DNA of 64,000 bases, taken from the NCBI GenBank assembly GCA_026417415.1, contig JAOADG010000008.1:124001-188000 (forward strand), written 5' to 3'. Shown piece by piece: positions 9,490 through 18,742 of this stretch. Each line of letters begins with the position of its first letter. Within the stretch, counting starts at the first letter, position 1. The notes beneath the pieces are model-generated. The model ran no database searches. It saw only the letters and a list, made by a program, of their open reading frames with translations, and was not told the DNA's origin. The position numbers and the translations under genes are program-made. The DNA comes from a bacterium. GTDB taxonomy: Bacteria; Electryoneota; JAOADG01.

Positions 9490-10878
9490 ATGGCTTCAAT
9501 CACCTCCTATGGCGCTGCTCAAGAAGTTACCGGTTCAAGACACTTATTCAACTATAAAAATGTTTCATTATTGCTGGATTGTGGTTTATTCCAAGGTAAA
9601 CGTACTGAAAGTTATGATAAAACAAGAAAATTTCCTTTTGCAGTAGATCAACTTTCGGGTGTTGTTCTTTCGCATGCACATTTAGATCATTCAGGTGCAT
9701 TACCGAGATTATATCAGTTGGGCTATCGGGGGAAAATCTATACTACCCCTGCTACTGCTGAATTGTTAGAACACCTACTTCTTGATTCGGCACATCTTCA
9801 AGTGAAAGATATAGAATTCGTGAATAAAAAGCATAGAAAAAGAGGATTACCGGAATTTAAACCATTGTACACTCCAGAAGATATTCCTCCGATCCTTGAA
9901 AAAATTGAAGTCGTAGATTACGGAAAACCATTTTACTTTTCTAATCACGTCAGTTGTACTTTATTTGATGCTGGACACATTTTAGGTTCAAGTCAAATAG
10001 TCATTGAGTGGGGTAATTTAGATGAACCGAATCGTTTTATCTTCACCGGTGATTTAGGTAGAAAGAATTTACCTATCTTAAATGATCCGTATCAATTTTC
10101 TGATGCAGATTCGATAATGATAGAATCTACATATGGTGGTAGAAACCACGATCCAATTGAATTTTCATTATTTGAACTTAAAGAAGAGATCCTAAGAATC
10201 ATTGAAAACAGAGGATGTATTTTAATCCCTGCTTTTTCAGTAGAACGAACACAAGAAATTTTATACTCAATACAAAAACTACATTTGATGGGCTACATTG
10301 AAGAAATTCCCATTTACTTAGATTCACCTTTGGCAACGCATGTTACAGAAGTTTTTCAGCATCATACCCATATATTAGATAAAGAGTTTAACGAAATTTT
10401 GAAAATATCTAATCCATTTGGCAAAGTCCATTTTACAAAAACAGTAGAAGAATCCATGGCATTAAATACAAAAGAAGGTCCATTGATTGTTATTGCTGGA
10501 TCAGGTATGTGTGAAGGGGGACGGATTGTTCATCATTTACGGAATCGTTTAATGAATCCGAACACCACAGTATTGATTGTTGGTTTTATGGCAAAAAATA
10601 CTTTGGGAAGAAAGTTAGCCGATAGAGAGCCACAAGTCTCTATTTTCGGAGAAACAATTCAAAGAAAAGCCAGAGTAAAAATTATCAATAGTTTTTCAGG
10701 ACATGCGGGTCAATCCGATTTAGTGGATTATGTAAAGAAATTTAATCATAGGTTAAGAAAAGTGATGTTAGTTCATGGTGAAATTGAACAGCAAGAAATC
10801 TTACGGGAAAAAATTTTGGCAGAACGACCTACCCTTGAAGTGGTGATCAATCAAGAAGCAGTGCCTGTGCAACTATAG
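9490..10878 (+). CDS. Metallo-beta-lactamase / beta-CASP RNA nuclease family protein
   Basis: A 462-residue protein of the CPSF73/YSH1-like branch of zinc-dependent RNases. The N-terminal metallo-beta-lactamase fold has the ligand motif HAHLDHSG (residues 62-69), a further His in DAGHILGSSQ and an Asp in FTGDLGRKN. The beta-CASP insertion (SYGGRNHDP, IPAFSVERTQEIL, LDSPLA) comes next, and the C-terminal SGHAGQ and VHGE motifs close the site. Such proteins act as RNA endo- or exonucleases in the cytosol. The ATG has AAGGA 6 bases upstream. It is separated by only 3 bases from pabA, so it may be co-transcribed with the folate genes. Confidence 0.9.
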   Translation: MASITSYGAAQEVTGSRHLFNYKNVSLLLDCGLFQGKRTESYDKTRKFPFAVDQLSGVVLSHAHLDHSGALPRLYQLGYRGKIYTTPATAELLEHLLLDSAHLQVKDIEFVNKKHRKRGLPEFKPLYTPEDIPPILEKIEVVDYGKPFYFSNHVSCTLFDAGHILGSSQIVIEWGNLDEPNRFIFTGDLGRKNLPILNDPYQFSDADSIMIESTYGGRNHDPIEFSLFELKEEILRIIENRGCILIPAFSVERTQEILYSIQKLHLMGYIEEIPIYLDSPLATHVTEVFQHHTHILDKEFNEILKISNPFGKVHFTKTVEESMALNTKEGPLIVIAGSGMCEGGRIVHHLRNRLMNPNTTVLIVGFMAKNTLGRKLADREPQVSIFGETIQRKARVKIINSFSGHAGQSDLVDYVKKFNHRLRKVMLVHGEIEQQEILREKILAERPTLEVVINQEAVPVQL

Positions 10879-10881
10879 AAA

Positions 10882-11454
10882 ATGATTCTTTTTATAGATA
10901 ATTATGATTCTTTTTCTTACAATCTTGTGCAATACTTTAAAATGCTCAACCAAGACATCTTGGTGATTCAAAACGATCAATTTTCACTCTCCGAATTATA
11001 TAACATACAATTTCAAAAAGTTGTTTTATCACCGGGTCCAGGATCACCTAAGAATGCTGGTATTTGTAATGAAGTGATACTAAGGTTTGGCGAAATGATG
11101 CCAATTCTCGGGATTTGTTTAGGTCATCAATGTATAGGTGAAGTGTTTGGTGCTACGATCAAGCAGGCAATTCAACCTTTCCATGGAAAATCTTCTCGTA
11201 TTTACCATAGTGGAAAAGGGATATTCCAAGGCATTCCTTCCCCTTTTGTAGCAACGCGTTACCATTCATTAGTGATCTCAAACGAAAATTTACCATCCAA
11301 TTTAGAAGTTTTAGCAACAAGTGAACAAAATGAAATCATGGCAATTCAACACAAACAACTTCCTATCTATGGTGTACAATTTCATCCAGAAGCAATTTTA
11401 ACTGAATATGGATTCGAAATTTTAAAGAATTGGCTTAGCATTACAAAAAAATGA
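10882..11454 (+). CDS. pabA: Aminodeoxychorismate/anthranilate synthase glutamine amidotransferase subunit
   Basis: A class I glutamine amidotransferase that supplies ammonia to the chorismate-using partner encoded next door. The triad is intact: nucleophile C79 in GICLGHQ, and H168 and E170 in QFHPEA. The N-terminal IDNYDSFSYNLVQYF and SPGPGSP oxyanion motif are characteristic of PabA/TrpG. At 190 residues it is full length. Because the partner is a PabB-PabC fusion, the folate (p-aminobenzoate) pathway is favoured over tryptophan synthesis. Some bacteria share one such subunit between both pathways, and no trp genes are visible here to exclude that. Confidence 0.9.
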   Translation: MILFIDNYDSFSYNLVQYFKMLNQDILVIQNDQFSLSELYNIQFQKVVLSPGPGSPKNAGICNEVILRFGEMMPILGICLGHQCIGEVFGATIKQAIQPFHGKSSRIYHSGKGIFQGIPSPFVATRYHSLVISNENLPSNLEVLATSEQNEIMAIQHKQLPIYGVQFHPEAILTEYGFEILKNWLSITKK

Positions 11455-13220
11455 ATTGGCAATTTGAAAAAGGTAGCTCTTTCGTCAAGACAAAAACTAT
11501 AATTGACAACTACAATGGGCTTCTTTTTCATCATCCTCAAACCATTCTTGAATCCCACAATCCAGAAAATGTTATTGAAATATTACAACAAGTAGAATGG
11601 TATCAGCAAAAAGGGTATTACTGTGTGGGACTGCTTGCATATGAAGCAGCAATTGCATTCAATAAAAGAATGAGGGTTAAACCCAAAGGTGTAGTACCTT
11701 TGATCTGGTTTGCTGTTTATGAGAATTTTCAATCATTCAATACAAATGAATTGGCCAATAGTTCTAAAGGGAATTCAACACCCCATTTCAATTCATGGAA
11801 TAGCGAATTGAATTCAGAGGAGTATCAAAGAAAACTTGAACAAATCAAACAGTATCTAATTTATGGAGACACTTATCAAGTCAATTTTACTTACCGTTTG
11901 ACCTGTCCATTTGAAGAAGATCCTCTGAATTATTTTTTATCCATTGATGCTTCACAGCAATCCGATTTTGCTATGCTTATCCATTTGGGAGAATTCATTG
12001 TAATTTCTACGTCACCTGAGCTTTTTTTTCAAAAAACAAACCATCACATTACTTGTAAACCAATGAAAGGTACCATTGAGCGAGGTCTTTCTTTTCGTCA
12101 AGATGAGCAACAAAAACAAAAATTAAAATTTTCAGAAAAACAGCGTGCAGAAAATGTGATGATTGTAGATATGATTCGAAATGATTTAGGAAAAATTGCT
12201 CAAGTTGGGTCTGTCAAGGTAGATAAACTATTCCAGGTGGAAACCTATCCAACTTTACACCAGTTAACTTCAACAATACAAGCGAAAACGAATTCAAATT
12301 TAGTTGAAATTTTTCAAGCTTTGTTTCCCTGTGCTTCAATTACAGGCGCACCTAAAATACGAACTATGGAAATTATAGAGGAACTGGAAAACAGTCCAAG
12401 AGGATTTTACTGCGGAGCTATCGGTCTTTTGGAACCGTTTGATAGAACAAGGTTTCAAGTAGCCATTCGAACGGTAACGGTGAATACAAAAACGAAATCG
12501 GCAGAATTTGGGACAGGGAGCGGGATTGTTTGGGATTCATCTATAAAAGATGAATGGCAAGAAACAAAAACGAAAATGAGTTTTCTTATACACACACCAC
12601 CAACCTTTCATTTAATAGAAACAATGCGGTGGAATGCTTCCACAGGAATTGTACTGTTGGAAGAGCATTTGGAGAGATTAGAAGAAAGTGCTTTTTACTT
12701 TCAATTCAAATTCAATAAAGATGAGGTTATTCACAATTTGCAAAATTTTTTACAAAAAATTGAAACGAAAGAAGCAATGTTAAGAATGTTATTATCAAAA
12801 GATGGAAAGACAAATATTACCTCTCATCCAATACCATCTCTAAAAGAGTTGTACTTACTAAAAATTGCTTCAAAACCGATACAAAGCGATACTATATTTC
12901 TATATCATAAAACGACCAATCGTGATCTATACAATCATTTTTTGAATGAAATGAGTAATTGTGATGATGTACTTTTATGGAATGAAAGAGGTGAAATAAC
13001 AGAAACCACTAAGTTTAATCTTGTTATGAAAAAAAATGATACCTTCACTACACCCAAAGAGGAATGTGGTTTACTAAATGGATGTATGAGAAGAAGGTTA
13101 CTGAAAGAGGGAAAAATTCAAGAAGGCATTGTGACTCTTGAAGATATACGCAATGCTGATCAAATTGTTTTAATCAATTCTGTACGTGGTTGGTGTATTG
13201 GAAAACTATTTGATGGATGA
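11451..13220 (+). CDS. pabB: Aminodeoxychorismate synthase component I fused to aminodeoxychorismate lyase (PabB-PabC)
   Basis: A 589-residue fusion that turns chorismate plus ammonia into p-aminobenzoate for folate. Residues about 1-375 are the chorismate-binding PabB domain (CKPMKGTIERG, MIRNDLGKIAQVG, SITGAPKIRTMEI, GIGSGIVWDS-like ending). Residues about 385-589 are a class IV aminotransferase fold. It keeps the PLP lysine in the YHKTTNR position and the GEITETTKFN motif, so the lyase half looks active. The start overlaps pabA by 4 bases (ATGA), which couples the two subunits. The anthranilate-synthase Trp feedback motif was not recognised, consistent with PABA rather than Trp synthesis. 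Confidence 0.9.
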   Translation: MNWQFEKGSSFVKTKTIIDNYNGLLFHHPQTILESHNPENVIEILQQVEWYQQKGYYCVGLLAYEAAIAFNKRMRVKPKGVVPLIWFAVYENFQSFNTNELANSSKGNSTPHFNSWNSELNSEEYQRKLEQIKQYLIYGDTYQVNFTYRLTCPFEEDPLNYFLSIDASQQSDFAMLIHLGEFIVISTSPELFFQKTNHHITCKPMKGTIERGLSFRQDEQQKQKLKFSEKQRAENVMIVDMIRNDLGKIAQVGSVKVDKLFQVETYPTLHQLTSTIQAKTNSNLVEIFQALFPCASITGAPKIRTMEIIEELENSPRGFYCGAIGLLEPFDRTRFQVAIRTVTVNTKTKSAEFGTGSGIVWDSSIKDEWQETKTKMSFLIHTPPTFHLIETMRWNASTGIVLLEEHLERLEESAFYFQFKFNKDEVIHNLQNFLQKIETKEAMLRMLLSKDGKTNITSHPIPSLKELYLLKIASKPIQSDTIFLYHKTTNRDLYNHFLNEMSNCDDVLLWNERGEITETTKFNLVMKKNDTFTTPKEECGLLNGCMRRRLLKEGKIQEGIVTLEDIRNADQIVLINSVRGWCIGKLFDG

Positions 13221-13584
13221 ATTCTATTCAGAAGTTTATTTAGATCACTTTTTTAATCCACGTTTTATTGGACTGCTAGATAGATATACCCACTCAGCAG
13301 AATTTACCACCGAACAAATTGGTTGTTACGATCAGGTAGAATTACGCTTAAATATCGTTAATCAAATTCTTACGGATGCATCCTTTCGCGGAAGGTTGTG
13401 TTCGGGAAGTATTTCGGCAATGTCGTTGTGTTTAACTTCGGTTATGGGAAAGTCATTACAAGAAATTCAAAAATTTACACCAGAAGATTTAGCCCAATTA
13501 TGGGGTTGGGTCCCAAAAGGAAAAGAACATTCCATAGATTTAGCAATAAAGGTGCTTCATCGTGCAATTGGGCAACATGCGTAG
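13213..13584 (+). CDS. NifU/IscU-like iron-sulfur scaffold homologue lacking the third ligand cysteine
   Basis: About 123 residues from the ATG at 13213, which overlaps the end of the pabBC fusion by 8 bases. The reading frame is also open upstream from a GTG at 13186. The fold signature of IscU/SufU is recognisable: YLDHFFNPRFIGLL near the N-terminus, C38-x-D40 (IGCYDQVEL) and C63 in RLCSGSIS. The third cluster ligand, normally the Cys of the C-terminal HC pair, is Arg here (VLHRAIG, R117; codon CGT, one base from TGT). An extra Cys, C73, sits nearby. The protein may hold a cluster differently, act without one, or be non-functional. It is not adjacent to other Fe-S genes. Confidence 0.7.
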   Translation: MDEFYSEVYLDHFFNPRFIGLLDRYTHSAEFTTEQIGCYDQVELRLNIVNQILTDASFRGRLCSGSISAMSLCLTSVMGKSLQEIQKFTPEDLAQLWGWVPKGKEHSIDLAIKVLHRAIGQHA

Positions 13585-13594
13585 GAGGCGGACG

Positions 13595-15313
13595 ATGTTA
13601 TCTAAGAACGGTTTCATTCAAGGTTTGCTGATAGTTTTCATGTTTAGTACTACCATTTGCGTCTATGCTACGGATATCCAAAACAATATCGGTGGTGGTA
13701 ATTGGACCTTGGCAGGGTCTCCTTACCGAATTGTGGGAAACTGTACCTTACGTACTGGTCAGACACTCAATGTTGAAGCGGGCGTACAAATACGTTTTCA
13801 GGGGAATTACCAATTTATTATTAGTGGCCGAATTACTTTAGGAGATACAGCAGGGTACCAAGTGTTGATTACTTCGGATGCTGCTACCTATCCGGGCATT
13901 ACCTTTTTCAATAGCAATTATCAAAACAGTTTTCAAAACGTCCGTATTCAAAATGCTGCTCGCGGAATCAAGTTAGAAAATAGTGGATATTTATTACTCA
14001 TCAACACACTCATTGAATCACCCACTCAATATGGGATAGAGTGTAATGAATCGAACGTAGTGTGTGATAATGTGACTATTTTAAATGCTGGAATGAGTGG
14101 AATTCGTGTGAATGGAGGACAATTAACCGCTTTCAATTCAGACATTTCTAATTGTGGAGACCACGGAGTCCAAGGTTTGAATGGCGCATCGTTGGCATTA
14201 ACCAATTGTTCAATACTAAACAACAATGATGATGGTGTTCGCAATACCAATTCTGGAACGGTTGGGAGTTTATCGCTCAACAATTGTGAAATATCTGATA
14301 ATGGTGTGTACGGGATTTATGCAACTGGTTTAAGCACCGCAACTATACATTATGTCAGTACAGTGATAAACGGCAGTCATGGTGTCTTTTTACAAAATGC
14401 AAACAATGTGGACATTTTGCGCCTGACTTCTAGTGGAAATGGCATAGGTCCAAATATGGGAAGCGGACTTTTTTTATTTAGTTGTAACGTCAATATCAAT
14501 AGCAGCACCTTTGACTTTAATAGAAGTTGGGGGATTTATGCCCAATCTTCAACCATGTATATTTCGTATTGCAATTTTTTCCAAAATACATCGGGAAACA
14601 TAACCGGTGGAACTGCTGGAGTGTCCCCACTTTATGTTAATCCGTTATGGCAAAGCACATCGGGGACTATTCGTTACCCGTCTCGAAATTCACCCTTAAT
14701 TGATCAAGGTTCACCCGCAATAACCAGAGATCCTGATCGTACCCGAGCCGATGTTGGTCATCACTACTACAATCAAAATCGTCCACCCTATTTCATTTCA
14801 AGAGTTCCTCCGGATAGTGTCATTCAAGGTGTCTGGGGAAACAATATCCTTTTTCAAGTAACTTATGGTGATTCTGATGCAACCGATACTGTTCGAGTTA
14901 GATGGTACGTCAATTCCATTCTACAAGGTCATGGAAGTACGTTTACCTTACCTTCTGTGCGTGCAAGTGGTATTGTTGATGTTGTGTTAGATGATTTCAA
15001 ACCAGCTGGTCAAACATCATTTCGTTGGACTGTGTATGTGGGAGTGGATGAACCAAAAGTACCCAACCAATTTTCCTCCGTTTATGTTTCGCCCAACCCA
15101 ACAAATGGTTGGTTCAGAATTCAAGCAAACAATGTACCAGATGGTAAAATTGTACTTTATGATGCAAATGGTAGAGTGGTTCAATCTGTAAATTTTATTG
15201 CACACAACCGACAACTCGATCAAACGTTTTTCATTCCGTCTATTTTACCCTCTGGGAGGTATTGGATTGTCTTACCGTCAAAAGAACCTGTACCAATAAT
15301 TTTTCTTAAGTAG
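13595..15313 (+). CDS. Secreted right-handed beta-helix protein with type IX sorting domain
   Basis: A 572-residue extracellular protein. The start is fixed by AGGAGG six bases before the ATG at 13595; the frame is open further upstream but without a ribosome site. A signal peptide (GLLIVFMFSTTICVYA) is followed by many about 24-residue parallel beta-helix coils (for example GIECNESNVVCDNVTILNAG) of the pectate-lyase/NosD type, spanning about residues 40-370. After that come an Ig-like segment and a C-terminal sorting domain (VSPNPTNGWFRIQ ... LPSGRYWIVL). Beta-helix proteins bind or cut polysaccharides, but no catalytic residues stand out, so the substrate is not assigned. Confidence 0.87.
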   Translation: MLSKNGFIQGLLIVFMFSTTICVYATDIQNNIGGGNWTLAGSPYRIVGNCTLRTGQTLNVEAGVQIRFQGNYQFIISGRITLGDTAGYQVLITSDAATYPGITFFNSNYQNSFQNVRIQNAARGIKLENSGYLLLINTLIESPTQYGIECNESNVVCDNVTILNAGMSGIRVNGGQLTAFNSDISNCGDHGVQGLNGASLALTNCSILNNNDDGVRNTNSGTVGSLSLNNCEISDNGVYGIYATGLSTATIHYVSTVINGSHGVFLQNANNVDILRLTSSGNGIGPNMGSGLFLFSCNVNINSSTFDFNRSWGIYAQSSTMYISYCNFFQNTSGNITGGTAGVSPLYVNPLWQSTSGTIRYPSRNSPLIDQGSPAITRDPDRTRADVGHHYYNQNRPPYFISRVPPDSVIQGVWGNNILFQVTYGDSDATDTVRVRWYVNSILQGHGSTFTLPSVRASGIVDVVLDDFKPAGQTSFRWTVYVGVDEPKVPNQFSSVYVSPNPTNGWFRIQANNVPDGKIVLYDANGRVVQSVNFIAHNRQLDQTFFIPSILPSGRYWIVLPSKEPVPIIFLK

Positions 15314-15367
15314 CCGTTTTTGTAAGTGTACTTGTGGAATAGATTGGTTGTTTATACAAACATTTGA

Positions 15368-16090
15368 ATGAAAATGTGGATTGTGAGACATCCCACAGCG
15401 CGCTTTCTGTTATTTGTTCTGTGCACGGTGCAGTTGATTATTGTCCAAAACCTACAGATGTTAATAGCACTTTCTACAGTAATCTTTTTTTTAGCATGGA
15501 AAAATGGTTGGCAAAAAAGTGGTGGACCTGCTTGGTGGGTAGTTTTTTTGTCGTTTTTCCTGATAGTATTGATTCATTGTTTTCAGTGGTATCCTACACT
15601 GAGTTGGAAGATTGGAAATTTTCCCAAAGGGGTTTCGGTTGCTATCAAGTTAGTCGGTTTTCTTTCTGTAAGCGTATGGTTTATGGGTCGTCTTTCACCA
15701 CTTCAGTTAATCACATTATTTGAAAAAATTTCAAGTATGTTCCCCTTTTTGAAGAAAAAGTATCTTGGGATAAGTATGGGAATTGCCATTTCTGTACTAC
15801 CTGACCTTCGGAATTCATTCCAAACCCTCCGTACAGCATACCTTGCAAACTACCCAGAAAATTCAAATACAGGTCAGAAGAAGTTTCATTTCATTCAAAG
15901 AATACTCCCTGCTATTTTTATCCAGACCTTACGAAGAGCCGATGAAGTATCCATTGCTTTATATTGTAGAGGGTTTCGAGGATACCACAATACGGTAAAA
16001 CACGATGAATGGACCAATTTTGAAAAAATTATGGTTATTACAGTTTTTTTAATTACAATTGTATTCTTTATGTTAAGGAAGTCCAGTTGA
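15368..16090 (+). CDS. Energy-coupling factor transporter transmembrane subunit (EcfT/CbiQ family)
   Basis: A 240-residue integral membrane protein with about five hydrophobic segments. The long cytoplasmic coupling helices end in RRADEVSIALYCRGFRG, which matches the Ala/Cys-Arg-Gly coupling motif by which EcfT contacts the ATPases in ECF vitamin and metal importers. No EcfA ATPase and no substrate-binding S component are present nearby. It may share ATPases encoded elsewhere, or work with a distant S component. The substrate therefore cannot be named. It overlaps truA by 4 bases (TTGA). Confidence 0.75.
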   Translation: MKMWIVRHPTARFLLFVLCTVQLIIVQNLQMLIALSTVIFFLAWKNGWQKSGGPAWWVVFLSFFLIVLIHCFQWYPTLSWKIGNFPKGVSVAIKLVGFLSVSVWFMGRLSPLQLITLFEKISSMFPFLKKKYLGISMGIAISVLPDLRNSFQTLRTAYLANYPENSNTGQKKFHFIQRILPAIFIQTLRRADEVSIALYCRGFRGYHNTVKHDEWTNFEKIMVITVFLITIVFFMLRKSS

Positions 16091-16866
16091 GATTGAAGTT
16101 TCGTGTTTGGTACGATGGTACGGATTTTTTAGGGTGGCAAATCCAACCTAATCTACGTACGGTAGAAGGGGAGCTGATTGCGGCATTAAATAAAATTTCA
16201 GAAAGAGAAGCAAAAATCTATGGTGCTGGAAGGACAGATGCAGGAGTTCATTCTACTGGCCAAATTGCTCATTGTGATGTAGTTAGGGAATGGGATCTAC
16301 AAGAGTTTCAAGTTGCATTGAATAGCAATCTACCCAAAGACATTTTCATAAATGAAGTTCAGCTTGCAGCACCCAATTTTCATGCACGATATAGTGCGAC
16401 CTCCCGTACCTATGTATATCGTTGTACCCTTCAGTACAATCCATTACGAAGAAATTTTGAGTACTTTTTGAAACGTCTCCCTGATCTTGATAAATTACAA
16501 GAATCGTTACAATATCTTGTGGGTACTTTTGATTTTCAAGCATTTATCCAATACGGTTCAGATCCAGATACCATTTGTACCATATACACTGCAAAATGTG
16601 AGTTAGATAGAAACAATTTAAGATTCATCATTCATGCTGATCGATTTGGTTGGAAAATGGTTAGAAAAATTGTAGGTACTTGTTTAGCCATTAGTTACGG
16701 CCGTTTTCCAATATCCATTTTACAGAAGATGTTACAAGGTGAAAAAGAGCCCAAAATCGCTCCTGTGCCACCACACGGATTATTTTTAGCAGGTGTTACT
16801 TATCCTAAAGAATTGGGAGGTCCACCTGAACTTTTAGAACAATGGTTTGAAGCAACGAATTGGTAG
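16087..16866 (+). CDS. truA: tRNA pseudouridine(38-40) synthase
   Basis: Isomerises uridines 38-40 in the anticodon stem-loop of tRNAs. The catalytic aspartate is D51 within [15 protein letters not shown], the TruA signature. The N-terminal [13 protein letters not shown] and the C-terminal region (FLAGVTYP) also fit. At 259 residues it is of typical length. The start is TTG inside TTGA, the upstream ecfT stop, so expression depends on coupling to ecfT. No ATG is available nearby in frame. Confidence 0.93.
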   Translation: MRLKFRVWYDGTDFLGWQIQPNLRTVEGELIAALNKISEREAKIYGAGRTDAGVHSTGQIAHCDVVREWDLQEFQVALNSNLPKDIFINEVQLAAPNFHARYSATSRTYVYRCTLQYNPLRRNFEYFLKRLPDLDKLQESLQYLVGTFDFQAFIQYGSDPDTICTIYTAKCELDRNNLRFIIHADRFGWKMVRKIVGTCLAISYGRFPISILQKMLQGEKEPKIAPVPPHGLFLAGVTYPKELGGPPELLEQWFEATNW

Positions 16867-16874
16867 AGGGTAAA

Positions 16875-17519
16875 ATGAAATTTTTTCTTGATACTGCTTC
16901 CATCAAAGAAATCCAAGAAGCTGCAAGTTGGGGAATTTTGGATGGTGTTACAACCAATCCTTCCCTAGTAGCCAAAGAGGGCAAGGTCTCATTTCCAGAT
17001 TTACTCAATGAAATTTGTAAAATTGTCAAAGGTCCAGTTTCTGCAGAAGTCATTTCTACAACTTGTGCTGAAATGATAGAAGAAGCCCATCAACTTGCAA
17101 AGATCGCTGATAACATTGTCATTAAAATTCCTTTGATTCCAGAAGGGTTAAAAGCGGTAAAGATCTTGTCCAATGAAAATATTGCTACTAATGTTACTTT
17201 GTGCTTTTCTAGTGGACAAGCGTTATTGGCAGCAAAAGCAGGTGCTACGATGGTTTCTCCTTTCGTAGGAAGATTAGATGATGTTTCGCAAGATGGAATG
17301 CGTTTAATTGAAGAAATTGTTACCATTTACAGAAATTATGGATTTACAACACAAGTTTTGGTAGCTTCCGTGCGACATCCAATTCATGTGCAACAAGCGG
17401 CATTATTAGGAGCAGACATAGTGACCATGCCTTGGAAAGTATTTGAAATGTTGGTGAAACATCCATTAACAGAAATCGGATTGGAAAAGTTCCTTTCTGA
17501 TTGGAAAGCAAGGAAATAG
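16875..17519 (+). CDS. fsa: Transaldolase, TalC / fructose-6-phosphate aldolase type
   Basis: A 214-residue single-domain TIM-barrel aldolase of the short transaldolase group. It transfers dihydroxyacetone units in the non-oxidative pentose phosphate pathway, or cleaves fructose 6-phosphate. The Schiff-base lysine is K84 ([12 protein letters not shown]). [27 protein letters not shown] and SPFVGRLDD are characteristic. The ATG at 16875 is preceded by AGAGGG with a 4-base gap, and was preferred to an in-frame start at 16860. Transaldolase and fructose-6-phosphate aldolase activities cannot be told apart from motifs alone. Confidence 0.9.
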   Translation: MKFFLDTASIKEIQEAASWGILDGVTTNPSLVAKEGKVSFPDLLNEICKIVKGPVSAEVISTTCAEMIEEAHQLAKIADNIVIKIPLIPEGLKAVKILSNENIATNVTLCFSSGQALLAAKAGATMVSPFVGRLDDVSQDGMRLIEEIVTIYRNYGFTTQVLVASVRHPIHVQQAALLGADIVTMPWKVFEMLVKHPLTEIGLEKFLSDWKARK

Positions 17520-17521
17520 CA

Positions 17522-18742
17522 ATGCTTCGTACATTTTTAATTGGTCTTATATTAGGCGGTCTGGTTACTGCAGGGTGGTGGTATCTTCGTGAAAAACCAA
17601 CTCATGAAAGCACAATCAATACCTACACTTCATTTGAAAATTCGGAAAAATCAAATGTTGCAGTTTCACAATCAACAGAAAAAAAAGAGATTCAAGAATC
17701 AATCTATGAATCCAGAAGAAATGCGATTACCAAAGCGGTAGAAATTGCATCACCTGCAGTTGTTGGTGTAAATGTAATTCAAGTACGCGAACGCATCATT
17801 AACCGAAATCCCTTTTTTAATGATCCTTTTTTTTCTGAATTTTTCCCACCAGAGATTATTAGACAACGAATAGAATCCATCGGAAGCGGTTTTATCATCA
17901 GCGAAGATGGATACATTTTAACCTGTGATCACGTAGTAGAAAATGCTACCGAAATTCTTGTTACACTCTACGGCGGAAAACAAGAAAAAGCAGAAGTAGT
18001 TGGCACTGATCGAGTTTCGGATATAGCTCTGTTAAAAATAGATGGAAAAAACTTCCCATATTTAGAACTAGATCGTGATCCACCGATTGTCGGTGAATGG
18101 GTCATTGCAATGGGAAATCCATTTGGGCTTTTTAACAACAATGTGAAACCCTCGGTATCAGTGGGTGTGGTAAGTACGACAGGGCAAGATTTTGAACGAA
18201 ACCGTGAAGGGAGAATTTATAGAGACATGATCCAGACCGATGCAGCCATTAATTCCGGTAACAGCGGTGGACCTTTGCTCAATTCATTAGGAAAAGTAAT
18301 TGGAATGAATACGATGATTTACACACCTGTACAAAATCTTCAAGGTGTCGGACCTTCAGCTGGTGTTGGTTTTGCAATCCCATCTTATCGTTTAATTTCA
18401 ACCGTAAATGTCCTTAAGAAAGGAAAATCATTAAATCGCGATTTTTATACGGGTCTTCGGGTACAAAATTTAGATCTACAATTGGCAAGATCATTGGGTT
18501 TAAAAAGTGCAAAAGGAATCATAGTTGTAGATGTAGAACGGGGTTCACCTGCAGCAAAAGCGGGTGTAAAAACCGCTGATGTGATTTTAGCACTGGATGA
18601 TTATGAAATTGAGGATGTTCCTTCGTTAAGAAGAGCATTGGATAGATTAGATTTAAAAGTTGGAGATATTATACGTTTGAAAATTTTAAGAGATGGAAAA
18701 CAATTAAACGTACAACTGCGGTTGGAGGCATACAAACGTTGA
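17522..18742 (+). CDS. htrA: HtrA/DegP-family periplasmic serine protease, one PDZ domain
   Basis: A 406-residue membrane-anchored or exported protease for misfolded envelope proteins. One hydrophobic N-terminal segment (residues 4-22) is followed by a Ser/Thr/Glu-rich linker. The trypsin-like domain has the complete triad H137 (TCDHVV), D167 (VSDIALLKI) and S248 (NSGNSGGPL). A single PDZ domain follows (GIIVVDVERGSPAAKAGV). The start is set by AAGGA seven bases before the ATG at 17522. The single PDZ is more like DegS or HtrA of Gram-positives than two-PDZ DegP. Its TTGA stop overlaps purB. Confidence 0.92.
   Translation: MLRTFLIGLILGGLVTAGWWYLREKPTHESTINTYTSFENSEKSNVAVSQSTEKKEIQESIYESRRNAITKAVEIASPAVVGVNVIQVRERIINRNPFFNDPFFSEFFPPEIIRQRIESIGSGFIISEDGYILTCDHVVENATEILVTLYGGKQEKAEVVGTDRVSDIALLKIDGKNFPYLELDRDPPIVGEWVIAMGNPFGLFNNNVKPSVSVGVVSTTGQDFERNREGRIYRDMIQTDAAINSGNSGGPLLNSLGKVIGMNTMIYTPVQNLQGVGPSAGVGFAIPSYRLISTVNVLKKGKSLNRDFYTGLRVQNLDLQLARSLGLKSAKGIIVVDVERGSPAAKAGVKTADVILALDDYEIEDVPSLRRALDRLDLKVGDIIRLKILRDGKQLNVQLRLEAYKR

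Noticed and set aside
15364-15723. Alternative plus-strand frame of 119 codons over the start of ecfT
   Set aside because: The ecfT frame has membrane helices, the coupling motif and the truA overlap; the alternative has no such support.
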